Positions 37,754-48,494 of a stretch of DNA of 64,000 bases are shown in pieces; the stretch's first letter is position 1, and each line of letters opens with the position of its first letter. Below the pieces are notes generated by a model. It saw only the letters and a program-made list of their open reading frames with translations. It was not told the DNA's origin and did no database searches. Source of the DNA: Struthio camelus (Eukaryota; Chordata; Aves; Struthioniformes; Struthionidae); assembly GCF_040807025.1 (NCBI RefSeq), contig NC_090982.1, forward strand, positions 77,293,931 through 77,357,930. The letters are read 5' to 3'. A program made the position numbers and the translations under genes.

Positions 37754-40700
37754 TCACGGCGAGGTGAAGCTGGTGGCAGGGGACCCCAGAGGCTCCCCTT
37801 TGTGGCAGGGGGAGGCATGGGGAGTGCCAGGGGAGCAAGGCATCCCGGGGAGCAGCGGGGGCCGGGGGCCGCCCTCGAAAAGGGGTGCGCGGCTGACATA
37901 GGAGTCGAGCGGGCTGGGGAGGGTGCCAGCACGGGCGTGCGCCCGGAGCAGCAGTTCGTGCAGCGTTTCGCCCACCTGCACCAGGTTGTCGGAGATAACG
38001 TGGAGGTGGGAGACGGTGTCGCTGGCCAGGCTCTCCAGCAGCACCTGCTGCTGCTGCGACGTCTGCAGGATCTGCACCAGGAGTTGCTGCACGCTCTGCA
38101 GCAAGCCCGCCACGCCGGCGCCTGCAGCGAGATGGGGCGTGGGGTCAGCGGGAGCAAGCCCCGACCAGGCCTCCGAGGTGATGCGGCGTCAGGCTTTGCC
38201 CCGCACGCGGCGCGGCTGTCGGGATGCAGGGAGTGAGGACGCACCTTGCAGGCTTGTGCCTGATGCCTCTTCATCTGCTGCTGTCTGCTCGCTCGCAGAA
38301 GCCCTTCCAGGGGAGCCCGAGTCTCTGGTAGCCACTAGCAGCGCTCGGTTTCCCGTTCCCATCCCTAGAGACATTTCGCCAGGGGAACCTGCCAAGACAG
38401 CTTGGCATGGAGAGAGCACAAGGGTAGCAGAGCCGCCCTCACCCTGCGCTCATGCCAGCCTCCCTGCTGCAGCACCTGATGCCACCGTAGCCTCTGGGAG
38501 GTGCGTGCCCACGTCCCCACGGGCAGGTAGCATAGAGCTCCCCCTCGAGCGGCGGCACTTGTCCGAATCCCCCCCCCCCCAGCAAGTCGCAAGCCGAGCC
38601 TGCTGCACTGCGCGAGAAGCGACTGCAGGCTCTTACCAGCCTTTTGTTCAGCTCTTTCCTGCTTCAGGGGCGGGAAGGTGGCGTGAAAGTCTGGAACGAG
38701 AGCAGACGCAGCACGTGAGCAGGCTCGACCATCTCCCGCCCAGGGCACGCAAGCGCGGAGCAGGCGCGATACTCACCGAGGAAGGGAAGGGGAAGGAACG
38801 GGTGGCCAGCGTCTGCAACGAGAACCGTGTCAGAACTGCAGGCATCACAGCCCTCTGCTCACGGGGCTGAGGAAGGTTACTGGGCCAAGCAGGGCAAAAA
38901 AAGCCTTACGTGGTACGAGAGAGGGAGCGGGAGGCACTCCAGCGACTTGGTCCAGACGAGCTGCTGGGAGAGAGCAGAGAGGAGAGATGCGCAGTCTGAC
39001 GGGAGCTGTGGGGGAACCCAACCAGCCCAGGGTCTGCCTCGCCTGCCACGGCCAGCCCCGCAGCCCGACATGCCCTAGCCATAGCTCCACAGCGCCTTGC
39101 CGGCCCTCAAAGCGTTTTACAAGCTAGATACAAAAGCAGGAGTCACTCACCCACCACTGCAATGCAGCCACCTCTGGGGTGGAAGGCAGCAGCTGTTTAG
39201 CAGCGCACAGCAACGCTACACAACAGATTAGGACAGGAGTGAAGGAGAATCCCACATCCACTTGAAACTGCAGGGGGAATTTATGGAGACAGAACGTAAT
39301 TATCCAGTACGGAAGCTGGCCAGGATGCCGGGGTTCGCTCCCTGGCGTTAGCGAGGGGGGAGGCGGAGGGATATGAAGCAGCCAAGGCTTTCCCAAAGAC
39401 TCCTGCAGCGCAGTACCCTGGAAATCAGGATCAATCCGAGATATAACCCTTCTGATCCTGTTTGCTCATGTTTGCAGGGGAGAAGTTTAACCTGCTTCTG
39501 CTTTGGAGGCCTAATCCTTGCCAGCTAGCGAGCAGGCTCGGGGAACAGCATCTGCTTCCTTCATCTGCTCAGACTAATCAGACGCAGGGACGCACCCTGG
39601 ATCGCCTGGGTGGCAAACCTCCCAAGCAATTGTCTGGGTGTGCGCACAGCAAGGGAGGCGCAGGATCTCTGCCTGAGTATGCTGCAGGGCAGGGGCACAT
39701 GCACTTTGGGCTCTGGCCCTCATACTCTCTCCAAACTAAGTTTTACAGCGTTGCTGGGGAGGCAGAGGGATCCAGGACCTGCTAAAGTGGAGTCACATGC
39801 CCTGCATTGCCACACAGCCAGAAGAGCCACCTCGACTGGATCAGGGCCACCGTCCCCTAGAGGCCTTGAGCCCCATCACCTGCCCCCTGACCAGCCAGCA
39901 ATCTTCTCTGTGCCCTGAGGCTGGGTCAGAGCTAAGGACCCTTCCTTCCCCATCCCACCCTTCCCCATCCCTTCACACCCTGGGGCTGGTTTGGAGCCAA
40001 AGCCTCTGGAGGGACAAGTCCCAACATCCCCATTCTGTGTCCAAGAGCATCCCTGCCTAGGGACCATACTGCAGCTAGTCCCTCCTGGGAGAAGTGCTCC
40101 TCACTCCTTAAGCCCATCACGTTCCTATCATGCTGGAGCGGGCTTGAGCTGGAGTCATGGCCATGCAGCCCAGCGCAGCAGGGCAGACCAGTACTTACGG
40201 CTCGCAGGCTTGTCCTTCGTGCACTGCGGTGGCGGGGACGGCAGCGTGCCCAGGGCATCTGTGCAGGTGACGTGCTCTGCAGAGAGAACAGCAGGGGAGG
40301 TGCCGTGGAAAGAAAAGACCTTCAGTAGCAGAGAGGAGGGATCCCAGCCACCCTGGGGTACAAGAGCCAGACTGTCCCAGACAAAGCCCCACATGGACTG
40401 GTCCCAGGCCTGAACCAAGGAGCACATCCAGCTGCTGCCCAGCGCAGCACCACAAGCCAGCAGTCGGCAGGAAGAAACAGAGAGGGAACAACTCAGGGAG
40501 GGTCACAACTGTCTGCATCCTCGCCTCCAAGCCCTCAAAATCATGTAACCTCTCCCCAACCCCTCTGAAATATAAAGATCATCCTGCAAGTCAGGACAGA
40601 CCCCCACCTTCAGCCACCCTAGCCCGTGGGTACCTTGCAGCTCAGGCGAGGATGGAGAGTGGTCCTCGAGGGGTGGCCTGCGCTTCCTGGGAGGCAACTT

Positions 40701-41274
40701 CACCCGGTCTAGGAAGAGAGAAAGGGATCAGACAAGAGGCAGTAAAGAGCACCGAGCTGGCAGCGCGGAGCAAGCTCCTAGCGAGGAGCAGCGCTACTCC
40801 AGTCCGGCACGCCAGCAAGGCAAGGGCTGGGGGCGCAAAGCCCATGCCAAGCAGCCCCGCTACCCCGCTGGCCCAGCTGCAGGCTCTCCTCCTGCCCCGG
40901 AAAGGCTCGCCGAACCGTCGGGAGGGCCACGACCCACCTGGCAGCCGCCTCTCGCCGAAAACTGGCCGCCCGGCTGCCTTCCAGAGGGTCTTCATGGCGC
41001 GGTAGTGCAGGGGCACGCGCGACGAGTGGCAGCCGGTCTGCCGGCGCGTCGCCCGCTCCGAGTAGAAGGCCTGCTTGAGCGCCTTCCACTTGGAGCGGCA
41101 CTGCGTCACGCTGCGGCCGTAACCGGCCGCCGCCAGCCCCCGGGAGATGTCCCGCCACAGCGCCTCGTTGGGCCGCGACGTGGAGGCCATAAGCAAGGCC
41201 ACCTGCCCGCAGCCGCCCACCAGCGCCAGCAGGCAGCCGACCTCCTCCTGCGTCCAGGCGCGCCCTCGGGGCAT
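37754..41274 (-). CDS. Myb/SANT-like DNA-binding domain protein with helical C-terminus
   Basis: Eight exons on the minus strand: 40938-41274, 40634-40708, 40199-40276, 38910-38960, 38777-38812, 38637-38690, 38245-38388 and 37754-38121. They join in phase to 380 residues. Residues about 5-95 form a Myb/SANT-like trihelix domain of the Myb_DNA-bind_4 type: WTQEEV, LWRDISRGLAAAGYGRS, QCRSKWKALKQAFY. It resembles domains in ZSCAN20/29-type and MSANTD proteins. A basic PPRKRRPP stretch follows and may be a nuclear signal. The middle is Pro/Ser-rich and the C-terminal exon begins with a long amphipathic helix (LLQSVQQLLVQILQTSQQQQVLLESL to HELLLRAHA), likely for oligomerisation. The SANT exon and last exon are secure; the four exons at 38637-38960 and 40199 are supported mainly by phase and splice sites. 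No orthologue is named. Confidence 0.72.
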
Positions 41275-42333
41275 GGGGCCGGGTGGGCGCCGGCCCCCGG
41301 GGCCCCGGCGGGGACGGGAGCGCGGGGGAAGGCGGGCGGCCGCCGGCGGCAGCTCGGCCCCGGGCTGGCGGCGAGGCAGGGCCGGGCCGGGCCGGGCCGG
41401 GTGCAGTCCCACGGCGTGCGCTCCCGGGGGCGCACCGGGAGCTGCAGCGGGAGCCTCCGCGCTGCACCGGGAAGCGCACCGGGAGCCCCCGCGCTGCACG
41501 GCGAGCTGCAGCGGGAGCCGCCCCGGGGACCCGCCGCACCGCCCCGCGCCGCGCCGGGAACTGCGCCGGCCGCCGCACCGAGCATGTGCGACCCGCAGCC
41601 TCGGGAGGAGCCGCTGGGAAACGTAGTCCCGGCCGTGGATTCCCCCGCCCCGGGCTGGCTCCGCGCTCGCGGGGGCGGAGATGCGCTGCCCCTGCGCGGA
41701 GCCGCGGGGCAGAGCCCACCCCTGGGGGGACGGGGGGGTTGGAGACTCCCCCCCCCCGCAGCCTTCGCAGGCACAAGGCGGGTGCAGGGTGCAGAGGGAG
41801 TGAGGACAGAGCAGCCTGCCGGTCTTCGGGGAAGGGAAGGAGCAGGCAGCCTCGGGCTTTCCAGGCAGTGCTCGCACAGCTGCAGCCCCATGCAAAAAAG
41901 ACACCAGAAACCACATTTGAAGAAGTGCTCCGCTGCCTCCTTGCTGCTTCTGAGCACGCAGAGTTTGGGGACGAGGATGGGGCCCCATGTCCTGCTCCTC
42001 AGGGTAGCAGAGACACCCCCCCACCCCAGTTCCCGAGGCTGATCTGCTGAGCACGCCGCAGGGTGCTCAGCTGGGCAGGGGACGAGCAGGACCATGCTGT
42101 TCACCACCCCCTGAACCTGGGGAAAGGGCTGGTAACAGGGCCATGTGCGAGGCCCAGCCTGCCGTGGTGGCAGGGCGGCGTGGGCTGTGCGAGCGGGGCT
42201 GCTGGGTTGGTTTCCTTGTGCCGGGAACTCCTGGGTCTCAGCCTTGCCTGGGGCTCCCCCTCGCCAGGGGAGCCAGCGATGCTGGGGCTCCCGGAGGGGC
42301 TGCGGCCTTGGTGGTGTCTCTGGGGATATTGCC
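41275..42333. promoter_or_regulatory. divergent CpG-island interval between the Myb/SANT gene and the first lectin gene
   Basis: CpG-dense from about 41200 to 41750, with a short tandem of GGGAGC and GCTGCACCGG words at about 41430-41530. This is the presumed promoter of the minus-strand Myb/SANT gene, and it may also serve the lectin gene on the plus strand. No exon is supported between 41275 and 42433. A long minus-strand open frame upstream of the SANT start is compositional. Confidence 0.5.
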
Positions 42334-42357
42334 AGGAAGTGACACTTTCCATTTCGC
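42334..42357. promoter_or_regulatory. ETS site and interferon-response-like element upstream of the first lectin gene
   Basis: AGGAAGTGAC at 42334-42343 is a good ETS/PU.1-type core. The adjoining ACTTTCCATTTCGC at 42344-42357 reads GCGAAATGGAAAGT on the other strand, matching the ISRE core GAAANNGAAA. The pair sits about 75-100 bases before the ATG at 42434, a plausible leukocyte promoter position. The call is by consensus match only. Confidence 0.5.
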
Positions 42358-42433
42358 ACAACACTGGGCTGCGGAAGGGGGCAGGGAGGGGGTTGCTGCT
42401 TCGCCGGTGGAGTGCACAGCGAGACACCGCGGG

Positions 42434-45400
42434 ATGGAAGAGAGGGTCACGTACGCTGATCTGCACTTCCCCCCGCCACCAGGTAACAGCATGCTGGCGA
42501 CCCCCTGCCCCGCTCGCCCCTGTGGCATCCCCGTCTCTCCCCGCCACTTCCCCTTGCAGCTCATTTTTCTTTGCAGGGCCATTTTCCCCCAGAAAGTGCT
42601 CCCACTCCACTCACTCTTTTCAGGTATCTGCTCCTGCACCTCTGCCAAGCAGCTCCTCTCCAGCTGCCTGGCAGACTGCCTGCTCTGGGGCTGCGGGGCA
42701 GGAGGGGTTCAGGGGCAGGGGACATTCACTGCACGCCAGATGCGTGATGCACGCACTCCTGCTCCCCCCATGCCAAGCACCGTCTGCAGGGGGACGACTT
42801 CTAGCAGGATCTGGGCCCTGCAACTGGGCTCTCCCTCTGGCCCACAGCAGTGTTGCACTTTTCCTGAGGGATGTTGTCTGCAGGAGTCTGATGTCCGCAG
42901 AGCAGCAGGCTCCCCTGATGCCCTCCTGAGACCCTCCTAGGGTGCACAGACCTTTCCTGGCACGGCGGATCCCTGCTGCTCTCCCAGAGAGCCCTCAGGA
43001 CCCTGGTTATCTCTCTCTCACAGCTCCTCAGCGGCTGAAGCAGCTGCCCTGGCGCTGTGCAGCCCTCAGCCTGGCTCTCCTTTGCCTGCTGCTCCTGCTG
43101 GCACAAATTGTCCTCGTTGGCTTGAGCTTCCACTGTGAGTACCCACTTACGTCCAGTCACTGCCGGTGCCCCTCCAACTGCTCATGTGGTGCCAAGGCTC
43201 ACCGCAGCCGGGGCTGGGGGTTCGGGGTCGGCCTCGGCACAGCGCGGTCCGTGCTGTGCGTGTGCTGGACGGGGACAGAGCTGCAGGGCTGTCAAAAGAG
43301 CAGCTGCCCCGACACCACTGCAGGCACAAGCAGAGCCTGAACTTTCCCCTCCGGGCGCTGCGTGCGGAGCTGGTCCCTCCTGTTCAGAGCCAAGGGTGTT
43401 GCATGCTTCCAGGCTCAGGGGCAAGTAGCAAAATTGGTGAGGCGAGGTGCAGGTCCCAGGCCTGCCTGTCTGGAGTGCCTCCAGTGTGGGGGAGTGAAAG
43501 GCGGGGAGGAAAGCGTGGGCTCAGGAAGGGCCCTGGGGCATCCCGCTCCATCACCTGGCAATGAGATGAAGACAGGACCAAGAGCAGCGAGACTGAAACT
43601 GAGAGAAAGAAGCACTTTCTGTGAAAGCCTGTCATGTGATGGGCTCAGAAGCACAGCAAGAGCTGCAAGGGCCTCGGCAGGCTTGGCTGGCTTAAAGAGA
43701 GGGGGAAGCCTTCAGCGGTGGGCTGGCTGTGGCTCTTGTGGGGCTCCCAGTCATGGGAGCGTTCACTGGGTGCTGCTGGGAGCAAAAGCTGGCCTGGGAC
43801 CTGCAGGCTGGCTGGCAGGGTCACTACTGTGCTCTTGGTGCATAGTTTTAGGGCAACTGGCAGGCTGCACCCATGATCCCTGGAGCACGGAAGAGAGCCT
43901 CAGCGGTGGGCGACAGAGTCCGCAAGGTAGGAGAGCTTGGTGGGCTTCTGGGCAAGGTTTGGAGAGGATCTGGCGATACAAGGGGCAGGATCTGGCCCTA
44001 CTGCCTGCTGGAGCGGGGGCTCCCACCGGACCATGCCCCCACCTCAGTCTCCCTCCATTCTTGCTGCTGGGCCTCTGGCTCGTGGCCTGGAGAGCTGCCC
44101 CGGTGTTGCTGAACATGCTGCATTGCCAGGACCTGTTTGGGAGAGAGAACCCCATGGCAGCTCACCTTCACCTCGACACGCCACCAGCCCCAGGCAAGCT
44201 GCAGGGTTATTGCTTGCTATGAGCGTCTGTGAGCCAGACAGGGTCAGATGCTCTCTTTAGACTGGCCTCCAGGAAAGCTGAAATCCTGATTGTATTCCCA
44301 GCACTTTGCAAATGTAGGGGATCCTTGTATCACTCCACTGAACCTGGAGCACCCTTCTCTGGCTCACCTCCCCTGTGCCAACCCCTTCATGTAACTAACC
44401 CACCTCCATCGGGGCTCCCACCAGAGTCCTGCAGGGCTGGAGATGGGATGTGGGAGCTGGGCCTCCGGAGGAAGACACCAATGTAGGGGTCTTCTCCATG
44501 GGGCAGCCACAGGAGCATGGTGGGTTGGTTGTACAGCCTGGTGCCATGGCTCCCTGGCTGCCCCTTTTGCACCCTGCTGCAGCAGCTCTGAGCGCAGGCT
44601 GGGAGCTGGTGGGAGCCCCTGGTGGCTTCCCTGTCCCAGCTGCTCCCAGAGCCATGGGCAGGCTGCTTTTCTGGTGTGCAGGGCGATGCCAGTTCTGCCC
44701 AGCTGGCTGGTTCTGGGACGCAGGTCAGTGCTACTACTTCTCTTCTGCCAAAAAGACCTGGGAGCAGAGCAAAGAGGACTGCTGCTCCAGAGGGGCACAG
44801 CTGGTCACCATCCGAACTAACGCCACCCTGGTGAGTGCACCCTGCTGACACCCAACCAGCTTGTCTAACCCACCTGTGGGCATCGGGCCACGACCACCTT
44901 GACCACCTCTACCAAACTGTAGCTGATGACCACCTTGACCACCTCTATCAAATTGACCACCCGCACCAAATTGTGCACCCTACCTTGTTGTCCCCACCTT
45001 CTTGGGGAGGCAGGACAGCAAGGATCAAGCAATGCCATGGCTTGGCATTACGGCAGTGATGGGGTGCAATCTCCCCTGCTGTGGCTCACGTGCCAAGAGC
45101 ACAGCCAAGCCTTCAGCCGGAGAGCTGGTGATGCTCTGCCCGCACTGTACAGCTCTCATTCCTGATCGCTGGGGCTATGCCTGAAGGGTCGGGCAGGGTG
45201 TCCCTCCAGTGCGTCGGCCTTGCATTTCTCCTGGCCTGGCACACAGCAGCAGCAGGCTCTGCCCCACAGCCTGCCCCCAACCACATTCAGTCATGGGAGT
45301 GAGCTATACCCAGCTCCATGCTGCTCCAGCCATCCCATCTGGCTGCTGCATGTTCCCGTGTGTGGCATGACCACCCCTCCAAGAGCGCACACGCATGCGT

Positions 45401-46450
45401 TCACATGTGCAGGCATGCAGTAGTGTGAACTCCTGCTGGCGTGGGGGGTATGTGGCCGTGTCTGTCTGTGGGAGTGTCTGGGCATGATGTGCAAGTGCCC
45501 GTGCCAGCAGCAGCATGTCGGCCCTTCAGGCAGCTCACACTTGTCTCCTTGTGCACCAGGCGTTCCTGACGCGCATGTCCGACACGGATATGTTTCACGT
45601 GGGGCTGAAGCGTGACAGTTCCCGGGCTGACTGGAAGTGGCTGGATGGCACTGCGCTGAAGGGGTAAGGCTTTCAGCTTGCCCCCCAGCCAGGGTTGCTG
45701 GGGATCCTGTCCCATCCCCGGGCTCTGGGAGGTGACTGGGGGACAGGGAGAGTGCAGACGGGCAGAGATGTGCTCCCCAACTTGGCCACCTCTCCCCTCT
45801 CAGGGCTACACTGGGGCATTTTAGGGGAGGGAAGATTGCAGAGGTCTGACCCTATCATTCACACCCTGGGGACAAACGAGGTCTGGATGCAAGGCTGGGG
45901 GATCCCCCAAGAGCAGGTTTCCAGCATGAGGTCCTGGGAGCTCTTCTAGGTGCAGCTGGTGCTGAGACCTGTCAGGAAGGGCCCAGGGTGCTGCATGCAG
46001 GATGGGCAGGGACAGGATGGGAAGAGATCGAGATGGGTACCCTGGGCAGGGGAGGATGGCCGAGGGGCACTGCTCCATGGTGAGGGTTAGCTTTGCCCCT
46101 GTGGCATCTCTGCGCAGTCTCCAGTCCCTTGGCAGAGGAGGAGCTGATCAGCCTGCCTCATCCCGTCTCACCCCCAACCCCTCTGGCCCCCATCCCGTCT
46201 CACTCCATCCCATCCTACCCCAAGCCATCTCACCCCACTCTCTCTGTGCAGGCTCTTCCCAATCCAGCGTTTCACCAGCTCTTTCCTGGCCTGTGGGAGG
46301 GTATCTGGCTCAGGGCTATCTGGCGGCCCGTGTGGGGAAGCCCGCGGCTGGATCTGTGAGAAGAGCGCTGCTGCCCTGCAATGGGTCCAGTCTGCACCCC
46401 CCACCTTCCTCTGGGGGAACACCACCTACACCTGCGCGGGGCCCTGGTGA
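42434..46450 (+). CDS. short ITIM-bearing type II C-type lectin receptor, CD72-like N-terminus
   Basis: Five exons: 42434-42482, 43024-43134, 44682-44830, 45560-45663 and 46252-46450. Phases fit and give 203 residues. The cytoplasmic tail starts MEERVTYADLHF, with an ITIM-type VTYADL around Tyr7, at the same place as Tyr7 of CD72. A single membrane helix (LALLCLLLLLAQIVLVGL) comes next, then almost directly a C-type lectin domain: CPAGWFWDAGQCYYF, WEQSKEDCC, FHVGL in place of WIGL, WKWLDG, and CGEARGWICEK at the end. Calcium-binding EPN/QPD and WND motifs are absent, as in NK-receptor-type lectins. There is no stalk exon or second tyrosine exon, unlike the three genes downstream; a skipped exon in the 1.5-kb intron 2 cannot be excluded. 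Likely an inhibitory leukocyte receptor. Confidence 0.8.
44892..44955. repeat. two-copy 35-bp tandem repeat in lectin intron
   Basis: GACCACCTTGACCACCTCTA followed by CAAACT or CAAATT occurs twice with a 35-bp period, then decays into related words. It is intronic and non-coding. Confidence 0.75.
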
Positions 46451-46618
46451 CCTGCAAGGACCTCCAGCATGGCCACTCTGGCAGCGCAGGGACCCCACCA
46501 CCCCTATCCTACCCCTGCAGTCCAGCCTGATCCGAGCTCCTGCACACTGGCATCCTAGATTGCGGTCTCCTAACGCAGAGCTCTTCTTCCCCCCCAGCCC
46601 GGATCTGTGAACTTCGGC

Positions 46619-46624
46619 AATAAA
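46619..46624 (+). terminator. polyadenylation signal of the first lectin gene
   Basis: AATAAA 169 bases beyond the stop codon at 46448-46450, preceded by a pyrimidine-rich stretch. Its position is right for a short 3' UTR. Confidence 0.7.
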
Positions 46625-46629
46625 CTCTG

Positions 46630-47535
46630 GCGCATGGATGCTGTAGCTGTCTTTGGGGCAAAGTGCTGAGGGGGAGGCTCTGCCGTCACCGCAGAGTTGT
46701 GGCACCCACAGCATTGTCAGCCTGGTTGGAAACTGCACTAGGGGAGGTGGCTGGGGGCCAGGATTGACCCAAGGGTCCCTGTGGCATGGGGGCAGTGTGG
46801 AGCAGCTCCCGTGGAGCTGGGACGGGTCTCCCCAAAGCTCTGGGCTTGCTGGCTGCACCCGCTGCTGGAGATTTGTAGCTCTTCAGGGAAGGCAGCCGGT
46901 GCCTCTCTGGTCCCGGCAGAGGGTTTGGCCTGTGCAGCAGCTTGTGTCCTCATGCCTGCGTGGTCTGTGGAGGTCACAGTGAATGCACTCACTTCACTTT
47001 GAGACTGAGTGGTGCATGAGAGTCTAAAAGCCCTGCTCGGTGGTGATGGCTATCATTGGTTTGAAACTGGCCACCGGGGTCGTGCCAGCAGCACACAGAG
47101 CCTGCACAGCCCTCCCTTGCTGCCCCTCCTGCCCTTCACGATGGATCACAGCCTGGCTCTCACCCAGATGGGTGGTGGGATGGGGACAGTGAAGAGCAGA
47201 GGAAGCCCAGTGCCTGCAGCAGGCAGGAGCGTGGGCGGAGGGAGGAAGCAGGGCCAAGGCCAGTTGGGGACAGCTGCCTTTCCCGCTGAGCCAGCCCACG
47301 CGCTACCTACGCCTTGCACTCCTGCCCCTGAGTGCTCCTGCGAATGATGCCAGGTCGTGCTCAGCCCCCTCTGGCCCCTTAGATCAGACCTCCTTTCCCT
47401 GCATTGCCTCTCACCAAACCTGCTGCTTGGTCCCTTCGTGGGTGTCCCCTTTGTGTCACCTAAGCCGGGATGAGCCAGAGACCTCTCTGCTCTGCCCCCT
47501 CTGAGAATGGCTGCTGCGTGGTGGCCTTGTGCCTA
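46630..47535. other. intergenic, nothing recognised
   Basis: Moderate-GC sequence between the first lectin gene and the AT-rich segment. No exon with lectin or other family similarity was found. Confidence 0.4.
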
Positions 47536-47549
47536 AGGATTTTTTCCAA

Positions 47550-48044
47550 TGGTCAATAACTTATGGGAGAACCGTAAAAAGCAAGGAGTCCAGGTGTAGC
47601 ATGACCACAAGCAGTGCGCATTTATTACTCCTTTGTAGATTTATCTTAGCCTAATTTGCTATAGCCAGGCACTAAATGCTATACTACGTGCTCTTCAGGT
47701 TTGCAGCCAAGTTGCTGTCTCAGGAAATTCGATCCTCAATGCCCCATCTCTCACAGAGGAATCACGATGCAGGCATCCCCTTCACACCTGGTGGTCGTCC
47801 TGTGGTCAGGACACACAGCAGGGTCCGCTCTTGCACTAGCTGGCATTGATCTTCTATAGTTTCCTCACTGTTCTTCCCCAGGGACAGTAGCTTAAACCAA
47901 TCACAAGCCTAAGGGTCTACTCGATCATGTCTTATTGTTTCCTTGCTTGCTCCTGTCTCTCACTTTTTATCACTATTGTCACAAGGTTCTACCAGTGTTG
48001 AAGGTTTCTACAGCATCATTTCATTTCTTATTACTATTGTCACA
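47550..48044 (-). mobile_element. possible solitary LTR of an endogenous retrovirus (fossil)
   Basis: An AT-richer block of about 0.5 kb with TG...CA ends, set in GC-rich DNA. On the minus strand it shows a poly(A)-signal-like AATAAA in the 3' third, as an LTR would. No internal genes are present and the family was not recognised. Target-site repeats are not obvious. If an LTR, it is an old solo copy. Sequence 48045-48494 between it and the next lectin gene shows nothing else that I can name. Confidence 0.3.
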
Positions 48045-48494
48045 TCGCTCTGCAGCATGGGGGTCTCTGACTGTAGATGCCCCAGGAGATTGCCAACCGA
48101 TGCATCCCACTGTGATAGGGCCTATGCTGTCCCTGAGGCTTGCTCCTGCCTGCAGACTTGTGACACTGCACAGCATGGATCCACTGTGGCCAGTAAGCAC
48201 TGGGGCCAGGGTCTCCTCATAGACTGGTAGAGCAGATGACCATCCTTCTTCGTTGTACCGTAGGGCTGGGACCCTTTAGGGAGCAGAGCATGGTGTCCAG
48301 GATGGAGAACAGTTAGCTCCCCCTACAGCAACAGCTGCCCAGAAGTAATCTATAATTTGCAGATAGCGTGAGCACTTCTGCTTTCTTGCAAAGCAAGAAG
48401 TTGCTCCACCCCAATTGTATGAGCCACAAATCTGCTGCCAGATCTCAGCATAGCAGAGTAGAAAGTCCCTGATCTGGAGCTGCCTGGGGGACAG

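Noticed and set aside
39151-39173. 23-base exon of the Myb/SANT gene
   Set aside because: Splice sites are good, but including it shifts the frame so that the downstream helix exon no longer reads. Skipping it keeps one frame of 380 residues.
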